A stretch of 10,548 nucleotides of DNA from an uncultured Collinsella sp. (GTDB lineage: Bacteria; Actinomycetota; Coriobacteriia; Coriobacteriales; Coriobacteriaceae). Both the position numbers and the translations under genes were made by a program. The notes under the pieces were generated by a model. It did not search any database and was not told the DNA's origin. It worked only from the letters and a program-made list of their open reading frames with translations. The stretch covers positions 1 to 10,548 of the forward strand of contig URZB01000034.1 in NCBI GenBank assembly GCA_900552295.1, written 5' to 3'. Of the stretch, positions 1 through 5,100 are shown piece by piece (the stretch's first letter is position 1; every line of letters starts with the position of its first letter).

Positions 1-558
1 TACGGCCACACCGGGCGCCAGCTCACGACCAAAGGCGGTTGCGCCGTACAGAATGGCCTCGGGTCTGTGCTCGGCCACCAAATCGCAGATGAGACGAGCA
101 TAGATCTCCGCATCGTTTTGGCGCAGTCGCTCGTCGCGGCAGACCACGACCTCGTCGGCACCGGCGCAGACCAGATGCTCCAGGTCCTCAAGCGAGCCCT
201 CGGGGCCCATGCCGGCCAATGCCACCAGACGGCAACCGCGAGCATCGGCAAGCTCGCGCCCCTTACCCATGAGCTCGTAGGCCACCGGAGCCACGACATC
301 GTGATCGTCGGTCTGAACGAATACCCATATGTCTCGATACGCATCGAGGTCAACCGCGCCGGCGGCCTCGTCGCGCTCGATCGAAATGGCATTGACGGGG
401 CAGGCGTCGACGCACCCGCCGCACAAGATACAGCCGTCGGTCACATGGGCGCAGCGGTTGGGGCGCTCGCCCTCCATCACAATGCCACCCGAGGCACAGG
501 CGCGAACGCAGCGGCCACAGCCAACGCACGCCTCGCTATCGATTATCAGTCCGCTCAT
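1..558 (-). CDS. etfA: Electron transfer flavoprotein alpha subunit with N-terminal ferredoxin domain (partial, C-terminus off the left edge)
   Basis: The frame is open from an ATG at 558 to base 1 (186 codons), so only the N-terminal half is present. Residues 11-21 (C11, C14, C17, C21) and 43-53 (C43, C46, C49, C53-P) form two CxxCxxCxxxC motifs, a 2x[4Fe-4S] bacterial ferredoxin domain. From about residue 77 follows the start of the Etf domain (IWVFVQTD..., GRELADARGCRLVALAGMG, then EAILYGATAFGRELAPGVAV), which matches EtfA. The FAD-binding C-terminal domain lies outside the window. The ATG directly follows the etfB stop codon with no gap, and GAGGGG upstream serves as ribosome binding site, so the two are translated together. 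EtfA/EtfB form a flavin heterodimer in the cytoplasm that accepts electrons from a dehydrogenase. The added ferredoxin domain is known in LctC and CarE types, where it is linked to ferredoxin-dependent bifurcation or confurcation. The family call is firm; bifurcation is inferred. Confidence 0.9.
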   Translation of the reverse strand, partial: MSGLIIDSEACVGCGRCVRACASGGIVMEGERPNRCAHVTDGCILCGGCVDACPVNAISIERDEAAGAVDLDAYRDIWVFVQTDDHDVVAPVAYELMGKGRELADARGCRLVALAGMGPEGSLEDLEHLVCAGADEVVVCRDERLRQNDAEIYARLICDLVAEHRPEAILYGATAFGRELAPGVAV

Positions 559-1374
559 CTATGCCATCCCCTCGATAATCTTGGCAATCTTTGCCGCCTG
601 CTCGACCGGCGTGCCCTCGATGGCCTCGCACGTTTGGTCGCGGTCGGGCACAAATGAGCGCACGACCTGCGTCGGCGATCCGGTAAGGCCGCAACGCGAG
701 GGGTCGGCGTTCACGTCGGCAGCGCTGACCACGCGCACGTCCGCATCCTCGGATGCGCGGATACCGGCAATACTCGGCATACGCAGCTGGCCAATCTCCT
801 TGGCGGTCGTCATCGCACACGGCATCTCAAGATAGACCGTCTCCTCGCCGGCATCGCAGCCGTGAACAAGCGCCAGTGAACCACAGGTCGTAAAGCCCGC
901 GCTCTGCACGCAGCTCACGTCGGTCACACAGGGAATCTCAAAAGCACCGGCCAGCTCGGGGCCGATCTGGGCCGTATCGCCGTCCACTGCCATCTTGCCG
1001 CAGATGAGCAGGTCGAAGTCCTCGTCGAGAGCCTCGATGCCGCATTTGAGGGCATAGGTGGTGGCTAGGGTATCGGCACCTGCAAAGGCGCGATCGGTCA
1101 GCAGCAGCGCGTCGTCGGCACCTCGAGCGATGCAGTCGCGCAGCAGCGACTCGGTCGCGTGGATGCCCATCGACACCACCGTTACGCGCACGTCCATGCC
1201 AAAGCCGATAAAGTCGTCTTTCAGCGCCAGCGCGCATTCCAAAGCGCTCGCATCAAAGGGATTAATGACCGCCTGCTTGCCATCGCGCACGATGGTATTG
1301 GTCTTGGGGTCCATCTTGACCTCGGTGCTGCCCGGCACGGCCTTGACGCACACCACCATATGGAAATCGCTCAT
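559..1374 (-). CDS. etfB: Electron transfer flavoprotein beta subunit
   Basis: This 271-aa protein is close to the usual EtfB length of about 260. Its N-terminus MVVCVKAVPGSTEVKMDP, followed by NPFDASALECALALK, is the standard EtfB opening. CGKMAVDGDTAQIGPELA (about residues 126-143) is the nucleotide-binding signature, and GLTGSPTQVV near residue 230 is also conserved. It is the small subunit of the Etf heterodimer; in bifurcating Etfs it binds the second FAD and NAD(H). I chose the ATG at 1374 because AAAGGGGG lies 9 bases upstream. A GTG at 1380 is in frame and would overlap the upstream stop by 3 bases, but sits only 3 bases from that ribosome binding site. It lies between the FAD-linked dehydrogenase gene (2-base gap) and the ferredoxin-EtfA gene (0-base gap), which fits a single complex made in equal amounts. 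Confidence 0.93.
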   Translation of the reverse strand: MSDFHMVVCVKAVPGSTEVKMDPKTNTIVRDGKQAVINPFDASALECALALKDDFIGFGMDVRVTVVSMGIHATESLLRDCIARGADDALLLTDRAFAGADTLATTYALKCGIEALDEDFDLLICGKMAVDGDTAQIGPELAGAFEIPCVTDVSCVQSAGFTTCGSLALVHGCDAGEETVYLEMPCAMTTAKEIGQLRMPSIAGIRASEDADVRVVSAADVNADPSRCGLTGSPTQVVRSFVPDRDQTCEAIEGTPVEQAAKIAKIIEGMA

Positions 1375-1376
1375 CT

Positions 1377-2978
1377 TCACGCGCCCCCTTTCTGGACGAG
1401 CTCATCCAAGAGCTTCTCCGAAAACAGGTTGCCGCGACCCAGCTGCCCGTCGGGATCGAGCTGGAGCTTGAGCCGCGCCGACTCGACCATAGCCTCGTGA
1501 CCGTACATCGTCTCCAAAAAGCCCGCCTTGATCTTACCGACGCCATGCTCGGCAGAAACGGCACCGCCCATGGCCGTGACCTCGGAAGCCCACTGGGCAA
1601 AGAGTTCTCCGCCGCGGCGGTAATCCTGCGCATCGCGCGGCAGAATGTTCACATGCAGATGGTTGTTACCGATGTGCCCCCAGGCGGCAGATTCAAGCCC
1701 ACTTTCGGACAACGTACGGCGATAAAGGGCGATGACATCGGCCAAGCGTGCGTTGGGCACCGACATGTCCGACCCCAGTTTGGTGATGGTAGGATCCGTG
1801 CGGCGACGCTCGTCGATGAGCATGTTGACGCTCTCGGGCACCGCATGGCGGAAGAATCGCTGACACTCGCGATCGACCTCGGTGCGCGCAACCCAGGTCG
1901 CGTCGTCGTGGCCGCCCGCAAGCTCCAAAACCCATCCCAGGTGGTACAGCTCCTCAGTCGCCTGGGCTTCGTCGTCGCAGTCGAGCTCCACGTAGACACA
2001 GACCTTGGCCTCTTTGTCGAGCGCCGGCAGCGAGGCAAACGCCGTCGACTGCTCGCGCTGGCGACGTAGAATATCCAGGGCGCCAGCGTCGAAGTACTCG
2101 ATGGCAGCCGCATGGGACAGGACGGGACGCACGGAATCGGTAAAGGACACGGCCTTGTCTTCGCTATCGAAAAAGCAGCTCACACCCCAAACGACCGCAG
2201 GCGCCGCCTGCAGGGCGATCTCGAGCTCGGTGATAACGCCGAGCGTGCCGCAAGCACCGATAAAGAGGTCGATGGCGTCCATTTCGTCCGCAACGAAATA
2301 ACCTGAGGCATTTTTTGTCTTGGGCATGGTATATCCGGGAAGATCGAGCTCGAGCGTACGGCCCGCTGCCGTCACGAGCGACAGGTGGCGGCCCTGGGCA
2401 AAAGCCTCGCCGCGCTGAAGCTCAAGCAAATCGCCATCAGCCAGCGCGACGTGGAGTCCCGTGATATGTGGGCGCATGGGGCCGTAGGCGTAGCTGCGGG
2501 CGCCGGAGGCGTTACATGCCGCCATGCCGCCCAGACAGGCAGACGTCTCGGTGGGATCGGTGGGAAAGAACTGCTCGGGGGCCTCTTGGAATTCCTCGTA
2601 GACCTCAAGCGATGCATGGTCCCAACCAGCAGTCGGCAGCACCTTCTTACTCAGCTGCTTGCGCAGCTCCGAGAGCACAACGCCCGGCTCCACGCGCAGC
2701 AGAAATTGGCCTTGTTCATCGCGGCGAAGGCCCAAGTAGCGATTCATACGGGAAGTATTGAGGATATGCCCGCCGTGGGGCACGGCACCGGCGGCAAGGC
2801 CGGTTCGGGCGCCCTGAACCGTTACCGGGACACGCTCGGCATGGAGCTTTTCCAAAATGGCACGGACCTCGTCTTCCGTTGTCGGAAACGAGATGCTCGA
2901 GGCCTCGCCCGATGCGCGAGACTCGTCGCGACCATACTCTTCGAACTCGTCGGTGAAGGGTTTGATGGTTGCAGACAC
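1377..2978 (-). CDS. FAD-binding oxidoreductase, GlcD/LctD-like (probable Etf-coupled D-2-hydroxyacid/lactate dehydrogenase)
   Basis: This 533-aa protein has the vanillyl-alcohol-oxidase/PCMH FAD fold. An N-terminal FAD domain covers about residues 27-260, with the pyrophosphate loop VQGARTGLAAGAVPHGG (54-70), the second FAD segment PTDPTETSACLGGMAACNASGA (139-160) and GACGTLGVITELEIAL (241-256). The C-terminal FAD-oxidase cap includes TKLGSDMSVP (399-408), WGHIGNNHLHVN (433-444, histidines 435, 440, 442), SAEHGVGKIK (475-484) and the ending LDPDGQLGRGNLF. These are the substrate-site elements of D-lactate, glycolate and 2-hydroxyglutarate dehydrogenases. It is cytoplasmic, oxidising a 2-hydroxyacid to a 2-oxoacid and passing electrons to the Etf encoded immediately downstream. 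The GTG start is supported by AAAGGGGGAG at 2984-2993. It is somewhat longer than typical LctD proteins (about 465-470 aa). Substrate is not decidable from sequence alone; D-lactate is the leading guess from the operon. Confidence 0.88.
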   Translation of the reverse strand: MSATIKPFTDEFEEYGRDESRASGEASSISFPTTEDEVRAILEKLHAERVPVTVQGARTGLAAGAVPHGGHILNTSRMNRYLGLRRDEQGQFLLRVEPGVVLSELRKQLSKKVLPTAGWDHASLEVYEEFQEAPEQFFPTDPTETSACLGGMAACNASGARSYAYGPMRPHITGLHVALADGDLLELQRGEAFAQGRHLSLVTAAGRTLELDLPGYTMPKTKNASGYFVADEMDAIDLFIGACGTLGVITELEIALQAAPAVVWGVSCFFDSEDKAVSFTDSVRPVLSHAAAIEYFDAGALDILRRQREQSTAFASLPALDKEAKVCVYVELDCDDEAQATEELYHLGWVLELAGGHDDATWVARTEVDRECQRFFRHAVPESVNMLIDERRRTDPTITKLGSDMSVPNARLADVIALYRRTLSESGLESAAWGHIGNNHLHVNILPRDAQDYRRGGELFAQWASEVTAMGGAVSAEHGVGKIKAGFLETMYGHEAMVESARLKLQLDPDGQLGRGNLFSEKLLDELVQKGGA

Positions 2979-3217
2979 GCGAACTCCCCCTTTAGCTAAC
3001 TACAGTATTTGCAGGGAGATGTTACCGCATCGTTTCGTCGACGTGTTCGAGACCGTCTCCATAATTGGCGATTTTTACGTTCGTGCAATTCGGCGAGCGG
3101 CTTGATTTCCTCGGCAGACGATGCTTTTGACACATATGGCCCCGCCGTCGCCGACCGCGCGATTGTCGCTTGAAAAAAGTTGGAGTATTTTTTGCCGCCT
3201 TTTACCTGCGGAGACAC

Positions 3218-3252
3218 CAATCCGTCAAGCATTTGGTCAGCAATTGGTCAAG
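3218..3252 (+). promoter_or_regulatory. Three tandem phased direct repeats, candidate operator for an OmpR/PhoB-type regulator
   Basis: CAATCCGTCAAG (3218-3229), CATTTGGTCAG (3230-3240) and CAATTGGTCAAG (3241-3252) follow each other without gaps. The shared core GTCA starts at 3224, 3236 and 3247, spacings of 12 and 11 bases, about one helical turn. Head-to-tail sites with 11-base spacing are the known style of PhoB/OmpR-family response regulators. The array ends about 11 bases before a possible -10 with no good -35, as in activator-dependent promoters. The repeat is seen; the regulator class is inferred. Confidence 0.45.
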
Positions 3253-3259
3253 TAGTGGC

Positions 3260-3268
3260 TGATACCGT
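3260..3268 (+). promoter_or_regulatory. Possible extended -10 promoter (TGATACCGT) for the 3325-6531 operon
   Basis: TGATACCGT fits the TGnTAnnnT extended -10 pattern and lies 56 bases before the first start codon. There is no recognisable -35 hexamer at 16-18 bases. The direct repeats at 3218-3252 sit where a -35 would be, so activation by a bound regulator is plausible. Short motif, so low certainty. Confidence 0.3.
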
Positions 3269-3279
3269 CGGCATCGACA

Positions 3280-3303
3280 GCCAAAACCGACAGAAGTTTT
3301 GGC
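3280..3303 (+). repeat. Inverted repeat/hairpin in the leader upstream of the first surface-operon gene
   Basis: GCCAAAAC (3280-3287) pairs perfectly with GTTTTGGC (3296-3303), an 8-bp stem with an 8-base loop. No T-tail follows, so it is not a classic terminator. It ends 9 bases before the AGGGAGG ribosome binding site (3313-3319), which itself lies in a small GGGA/TCCC fold. It may tune translation or mRNA stability, or be a protein operator. Confidence 0.4.
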
Positions 3304-3324
3304 CCCAGAAGCAGGGAGGTTCCC

Positions 3325-3621
3325 ATGGCATATTACTGGCCCCAGTACGGCATCGCCATCGAAGTCGACGACGATCCCCATCTCCTGCCTTTCGACGAAG
3401 AGGCATTCCCCGATACGACGGTCTACCACGTTACCACCGATGTGATCTGCGACCCCGAGTCGTTCTCGGCGCTCGCCCACCGCATCGCGCATATCCACGA
3501 CATCGAGCTCCCTCCCGACTTCGACGAGCTTGTCTACTCACGCCGCCTGATGCTTCACATGCTCTTTGGAGCGAACCCGTCCACCTTTGCGCGCATCTAT
3601 ACCGCCAAGGATGCCGCATGA
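3325..3621 (+). CDS. Hypothetical small acidic protein, possibly a degenerate DUF559/Vsr-like endonuclease fold
   Basis: A 98-aa protein with ATG start and AGGGAGG 5 bases upstream. There is no signal peptide or membrane segment, so it is probably cytoplasmic. I do not recognise a named family. The stretch YYWPQYGIAIEVDDDPH (residues 3-19), followed by TTVYHVTTDVICDPESFSALAHRIA, resembles the core strands of DUF559/Vsr-like PD-(D/E)xK nucleases (a WPE..LAVEVDG strand, then a V.R.T strand and a closing helix). The helix with the conserved Arg/Asp between them is largely missing, so nuclease activity is doubtful. Its stop overlaps the next start by 4 bases (ATGA), implying coupled translation with the membrane protein downstream. 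Gene reality is well supported by ribosome binding site, overlap and codon use; function is unknown. Confidence 0.75.
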   Translation: MAYYWPQYGIAIEVDDDPHLLPFDEEAFPDTTVYHVTTDVICDPESFSALAHRIAHIHDIELPPDFDELVYSRRLMLHMLFGANPSTFARIYTAKDAA

Positions 3622-4127
3622 GCGCGAAGAAGCCACCCCACTTTGCAGGCCTGGGTCGTCGCAAGAAGCTCATCCTTGCCTGTTTGGCCATCGTCTGTGC
3701 CCTTGTCGCCGTAGGACTATACGCTTGGCAGTCGCAGCCCGTACCCGAGGCGGGCGCTTCGGTTACGACGGCCGAGGGCAAAACGCGTCAGGAAATCCAA
3801 GATGAGCTCGACGCCATCGTCCGCGACAACATGATGACGATTTCGGTCGCACCGGTCGCTCAGCTGCAGGAGGACGGCAAGCTGCGCGTCAACGTGCAAA
3901 ACGTCCAAGACAATAAATTTCCCCAGCGATTCCGCGTCATCCAAAACGACGAGACCATGTACGAATCCGGTGTGGTCGAGACCGGCAAGACAATCGAAAC
4001 GTGCCCCGCCGGCGACATCAAAGAAGGCGAGGCGTACATCGAGATCCAGGCACTCGATGCCAAGACCCTCGACAGCCACGGCAATCCGACACGTGTCAAG
4101 GTGCGGGTTGAGCAAGCCGAGAACTAG
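3618..4127 (+). CDS. Single-pass membrane protein with extracytoplasmic beta-rich domain, unknown function
   Basis: A 169-aa protein. A basic N-terminus (GRRKK, 13-17) precedes a hydrophobic segment at about 18-37 with no obvious cleavage site, so it is probably an uncleaved signal anchor with the rest outside. The outer part contains IQDELDAIVRDNMMTISVAP (60-79), VNVQNVQDN, MYESGVVETGKTIETC (114-129) and a final strand KVRVEQ. This order (ELD.....MMxISxxP, then NxxxNxxxxxV, then YxSGxxxxGxxI) recalls uncharacterised anchored proteins that I remember from Firmicutes and Coriobacteriia surface-protein clusters; I cannot give an accession. A single Cys (129) lies in the outer domain. The start is the ATG of the ATGA overlap with the gene before. 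In the same frame the reading frame is open back to 3180, but that part overlaps the previous gene and lacks a ribosome binding site. Confidence 0.8.
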   Translation: MSAKKPPHFAGLGRRKKLILACLAIVCALVAVGLYAWQSQPVPEAGASVTTAEGKTRQEIQDELDAIVRDNMMTISVAPVAQLQEDGKLRVNVQNVQDNKFPQRFRVIQNDETMYESGVVETGKTIETCPAGDIKEGEAYIEIQALDAKTLDSHGNPTRVKVRVEQAEN

Positions 4128-4180
4128 CTTTTCCGGCCGACGCGGCACCGCACGCAATTCACCAGCATTCGTCCAATCAT

Positions 4181-4197
4181 CGCGGGGACGGCCCGCG
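4181..4197 (+). repeat. GC-rich hairpin before the ribosome binding site of the secreted beta-rich protein gene
   Basis: CGCGGG (4181-4186) pairs with CCCGCG (4192-4197) across a 5-base loop. It lies in the 90-base gap between two operon genes, 7 bases before GAAAGGA (4205-4211). No T-run follows. A strong short hairpin here could set differential expression by mRNA processing or protect the downstream transcript; this role is inferred. Confidence 0.4.
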
Positions 4198-4217
4198 GCG
4201 AATAGAAAGGAACGACC

Positions 4218-4817
4218 ATGGACATCACCAGGAACATGAACGGAGCCAGAGCGCTCGTCGTGGGCGCAGGGCTCGCGCTCGCGCTCGCAATGGGCGCCGC
4301 CCCGACGCCAGCTATGGCAGCCGGGCGCGTTGGAACCACGAAAGTAATGGTCAGGACCGAGATCGACAACGTTGAGTTCAAAGTTCCGACGGTTATTCCC
4401 TTCGTCGCCAAGGCCGACGGCACGCTTCAGGGCCCCTCAGAAGACGCGACCACCATCGACAATCATTCGGCCTACGGCATCCATGTCACCAACATGAAGA
4501 TCGACGCCATGAACACCTGGACCATTGCTGCCGACGCCAAAGCCGGAACCGCACAGAACTCCATCGACTTTAAGGTCGGCCCCGACGGCGCACTCCAGAA
4601 CGCCAGCGCCGCAACGCAGGGGACGGGCCTCGATCTTTCCAAGAATGCAGCCTTCGACATGGGCTACCAGGGCATTGCCGGCGGCAAGGACAAAATTAAG
4701 CTCAAGACAAGCGGAAACGTCGCCCGCGTCACGCGCGACATCTTCCGCGTAACCGGCGAAGGCGATCAGGTTGCAACGATCACCTGGACGGTCGAGCCCG
4801 GTGCGCACACGGCATAA
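4218..4817 (+). CDS. Secreted beta-rich surface protein, unknown function
   Basis: A 199-aa protein with an N-terminal signal peptide: basic/polar n-region, hydrophobic core at about 12-27, and cleavage site PTPAMA|A near residue 34. The mature part (about 165 aa) has no cysteine, no transmembrane segment and no sorting signal. It is rich in beta-type alternation: VEFKVPTVIPFVAKADGT (52-69), IDNHSAYGIHVTNMKI (80-95), and a final strand ATITWTVEP. Such P-x-x-I-x-F, DGT, IxNxS, VTN spacing is typical of secreted beta-sandwich modules found in Gram-positive surface clusters, somewhat like WxL or camelysin-type proteins, although no family is certain. ATG start with GAAAGGA upstream. Being free of an anchor, it may bind non-covalently to the wall or be held by the membrane protein or the LAQTG protein of the same operon. 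A related segment occurs in the C-terminal part of the protein at 5101-6531. Confidence 0.82.
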   Translation: MDITRNMNGARALVVGAGLALALAMGAAPTPAMAAGRVGTTKVMVRTEIDNVEFKVPTVIPFVAKADGTLQGPSEDATTIDNHSAYGIHVTNMKIDAMNTWTIAADAKAGTAQNSIDFKVGPDGALQNASAATQGTGLDLSKNAAFDMGYQGIAGGKDKIKLKTSGNVARVTRDIFRVTGEGDQVATITWTVEPGAHTA

Positions 4818-5082
4818 GGCTGTCGCCCTGGCCGCCGCCGTCAGCATCCTAGCGTTTGGGCCAGCCATGGCCTTTGCCCAGCAAGAACAGGCGCAGGCCG
4901 CCACGCAAGTGACGGTCGACCTCTCGGAGCTCGACCGCGGCGACCGCGAGGAACCGTTGGCGCAGACAGGCGACAGACGATGGCTCTTGGCAGCAGGCGC
5001 CGCAGCAGCAGGCGCGGGGACCGCCGGCCTCGGTCTGCACATCAAACGCAGCCAGAAACAAAACACGGACAGGCCGCACTAA
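4801..5082 (+). CDS. Tiny sortase-anchored surface protein (LAQTG sorting signal)
   Basis: A 93-aa protein with GTG start, overlapping the end of the previous gene by 17 bases. Residues 2-6 (RTRHK) are basic, 7-22 hydrophobic, and signal cleavage is likely after AFA (residue 26). The C-terminus is a complete cell-wall sorting signal: LAQTG (53-57), a hydrophobic helix at about 61-79 and a polar/basic tail. After both cleavages only about 30 residues (27-56) would remain, acidic and Gln-rich, with the segment VTVDLSELDRGDREE. This is far smaller than usual sortase substrates. The GTG is chosen because it gives a clean signal peptide; an in-frame TTG at 4771 would add ten residues before it. 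The ribosome binding site is weak (GGACGG), so translation is probably coupled to the upstream gene. Possible role: a wall-linked docking stub or pilin-base piece for the secreted partners (inferred). No sortase gene is visible here. Confidence 0.78.
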   Translation: MRTRHKAVALAAAVSILAFGPAMAFAQQEQAQAATQVTVDLSELDRGDREEPLAQTGDRRWLLAAGAAAAGAGTAGLGLHIKRSQKQNTDRPH

Positions 5083-5100
5083 ATTAGCTAAGGAGACCCC

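Larger units (their letters stand above)
2979..3324. other. Divergent intergenic region between the dehydrogenase/Etf operon and the surface-protein operon
   Basis: 346 bases without a convincing gene. Visible contents: the ribosome binding site of the leftward dehydrogenase gene (2984-2993); a weak leftward promoter candidate (TTGCAC, read from 3088-3083, 18 bases, then TTATGG from 3064-3059); a run of three phased direct repeats (3218-3252) and an extended -10 (3260-3268) facing right; and a hairpin (3280-3303) just before the ribosome binding site of the rightward gene. Bases 3100-3210 show nothing I can name apart from two A/T tracts (around 3171-3178 and 3186-3193). Confidence 0.6.

Noticed and set aside
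67..657. A 196-codon plus-strand open frame over etfA/etfB
   Set aside because: The opposite strand encodes clear ferredoxin-EtfA and EtfB motifs; this frame is compositional.
1497..2069. A plus-strand open frame (190 codons) inside the GlcD-type gene
   Set aside because: Shadow of the FAD-oxidase C-terminal domain, whose motifs on the minus strand are unambiguous.
2385..2999. A plus-strand open frame (204 codons) opposite the N-terminal half of the dehydrogenase
   Set aside because: Opposes conserved FAD-binding motifs and has no plausible start signal.
3037..3053. Possible second LexA-like site near CGTCGACGTGTTCGAGA in the divergent intergenic region
   Set aside because: Only the right half (GTTCG) fits; the left half at the right spacing is CGTCG, not CGAAC.
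3059..3088. Leftward promoter for the dehydrogenase/Etf operon (TTGCAC, 18 bases, TTATGG)
   Set aside because: The -10 match is weak, there is no supporting feature, and it is not reported as a separate feature.
3180..3617. Upstream in-frame extension of the membrane protein gene to 3180
   Set aside because: It overlaps the full 3325-3621 gene in another frame, lacks a ribosome binding site, and would put about 146 unlikely residues before the natural signal anchor.
4437..5066. A minus-strand open frame (209 codons) across the secreted-protein and LAQTG genes
   Set aside because: The plus-strand genes show signal peptides and a sorting signal; the antisense translation is Ala/Arg/Cys-rich noise.
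4801..5082. The LAQTG gene as a frameshifted C-terminus of the secreted protein at 4218-4817
   Set aside because: It has its own complete signal peptide, which would be pointless inside a fused protein; an overlap of two genes explains the layout better.
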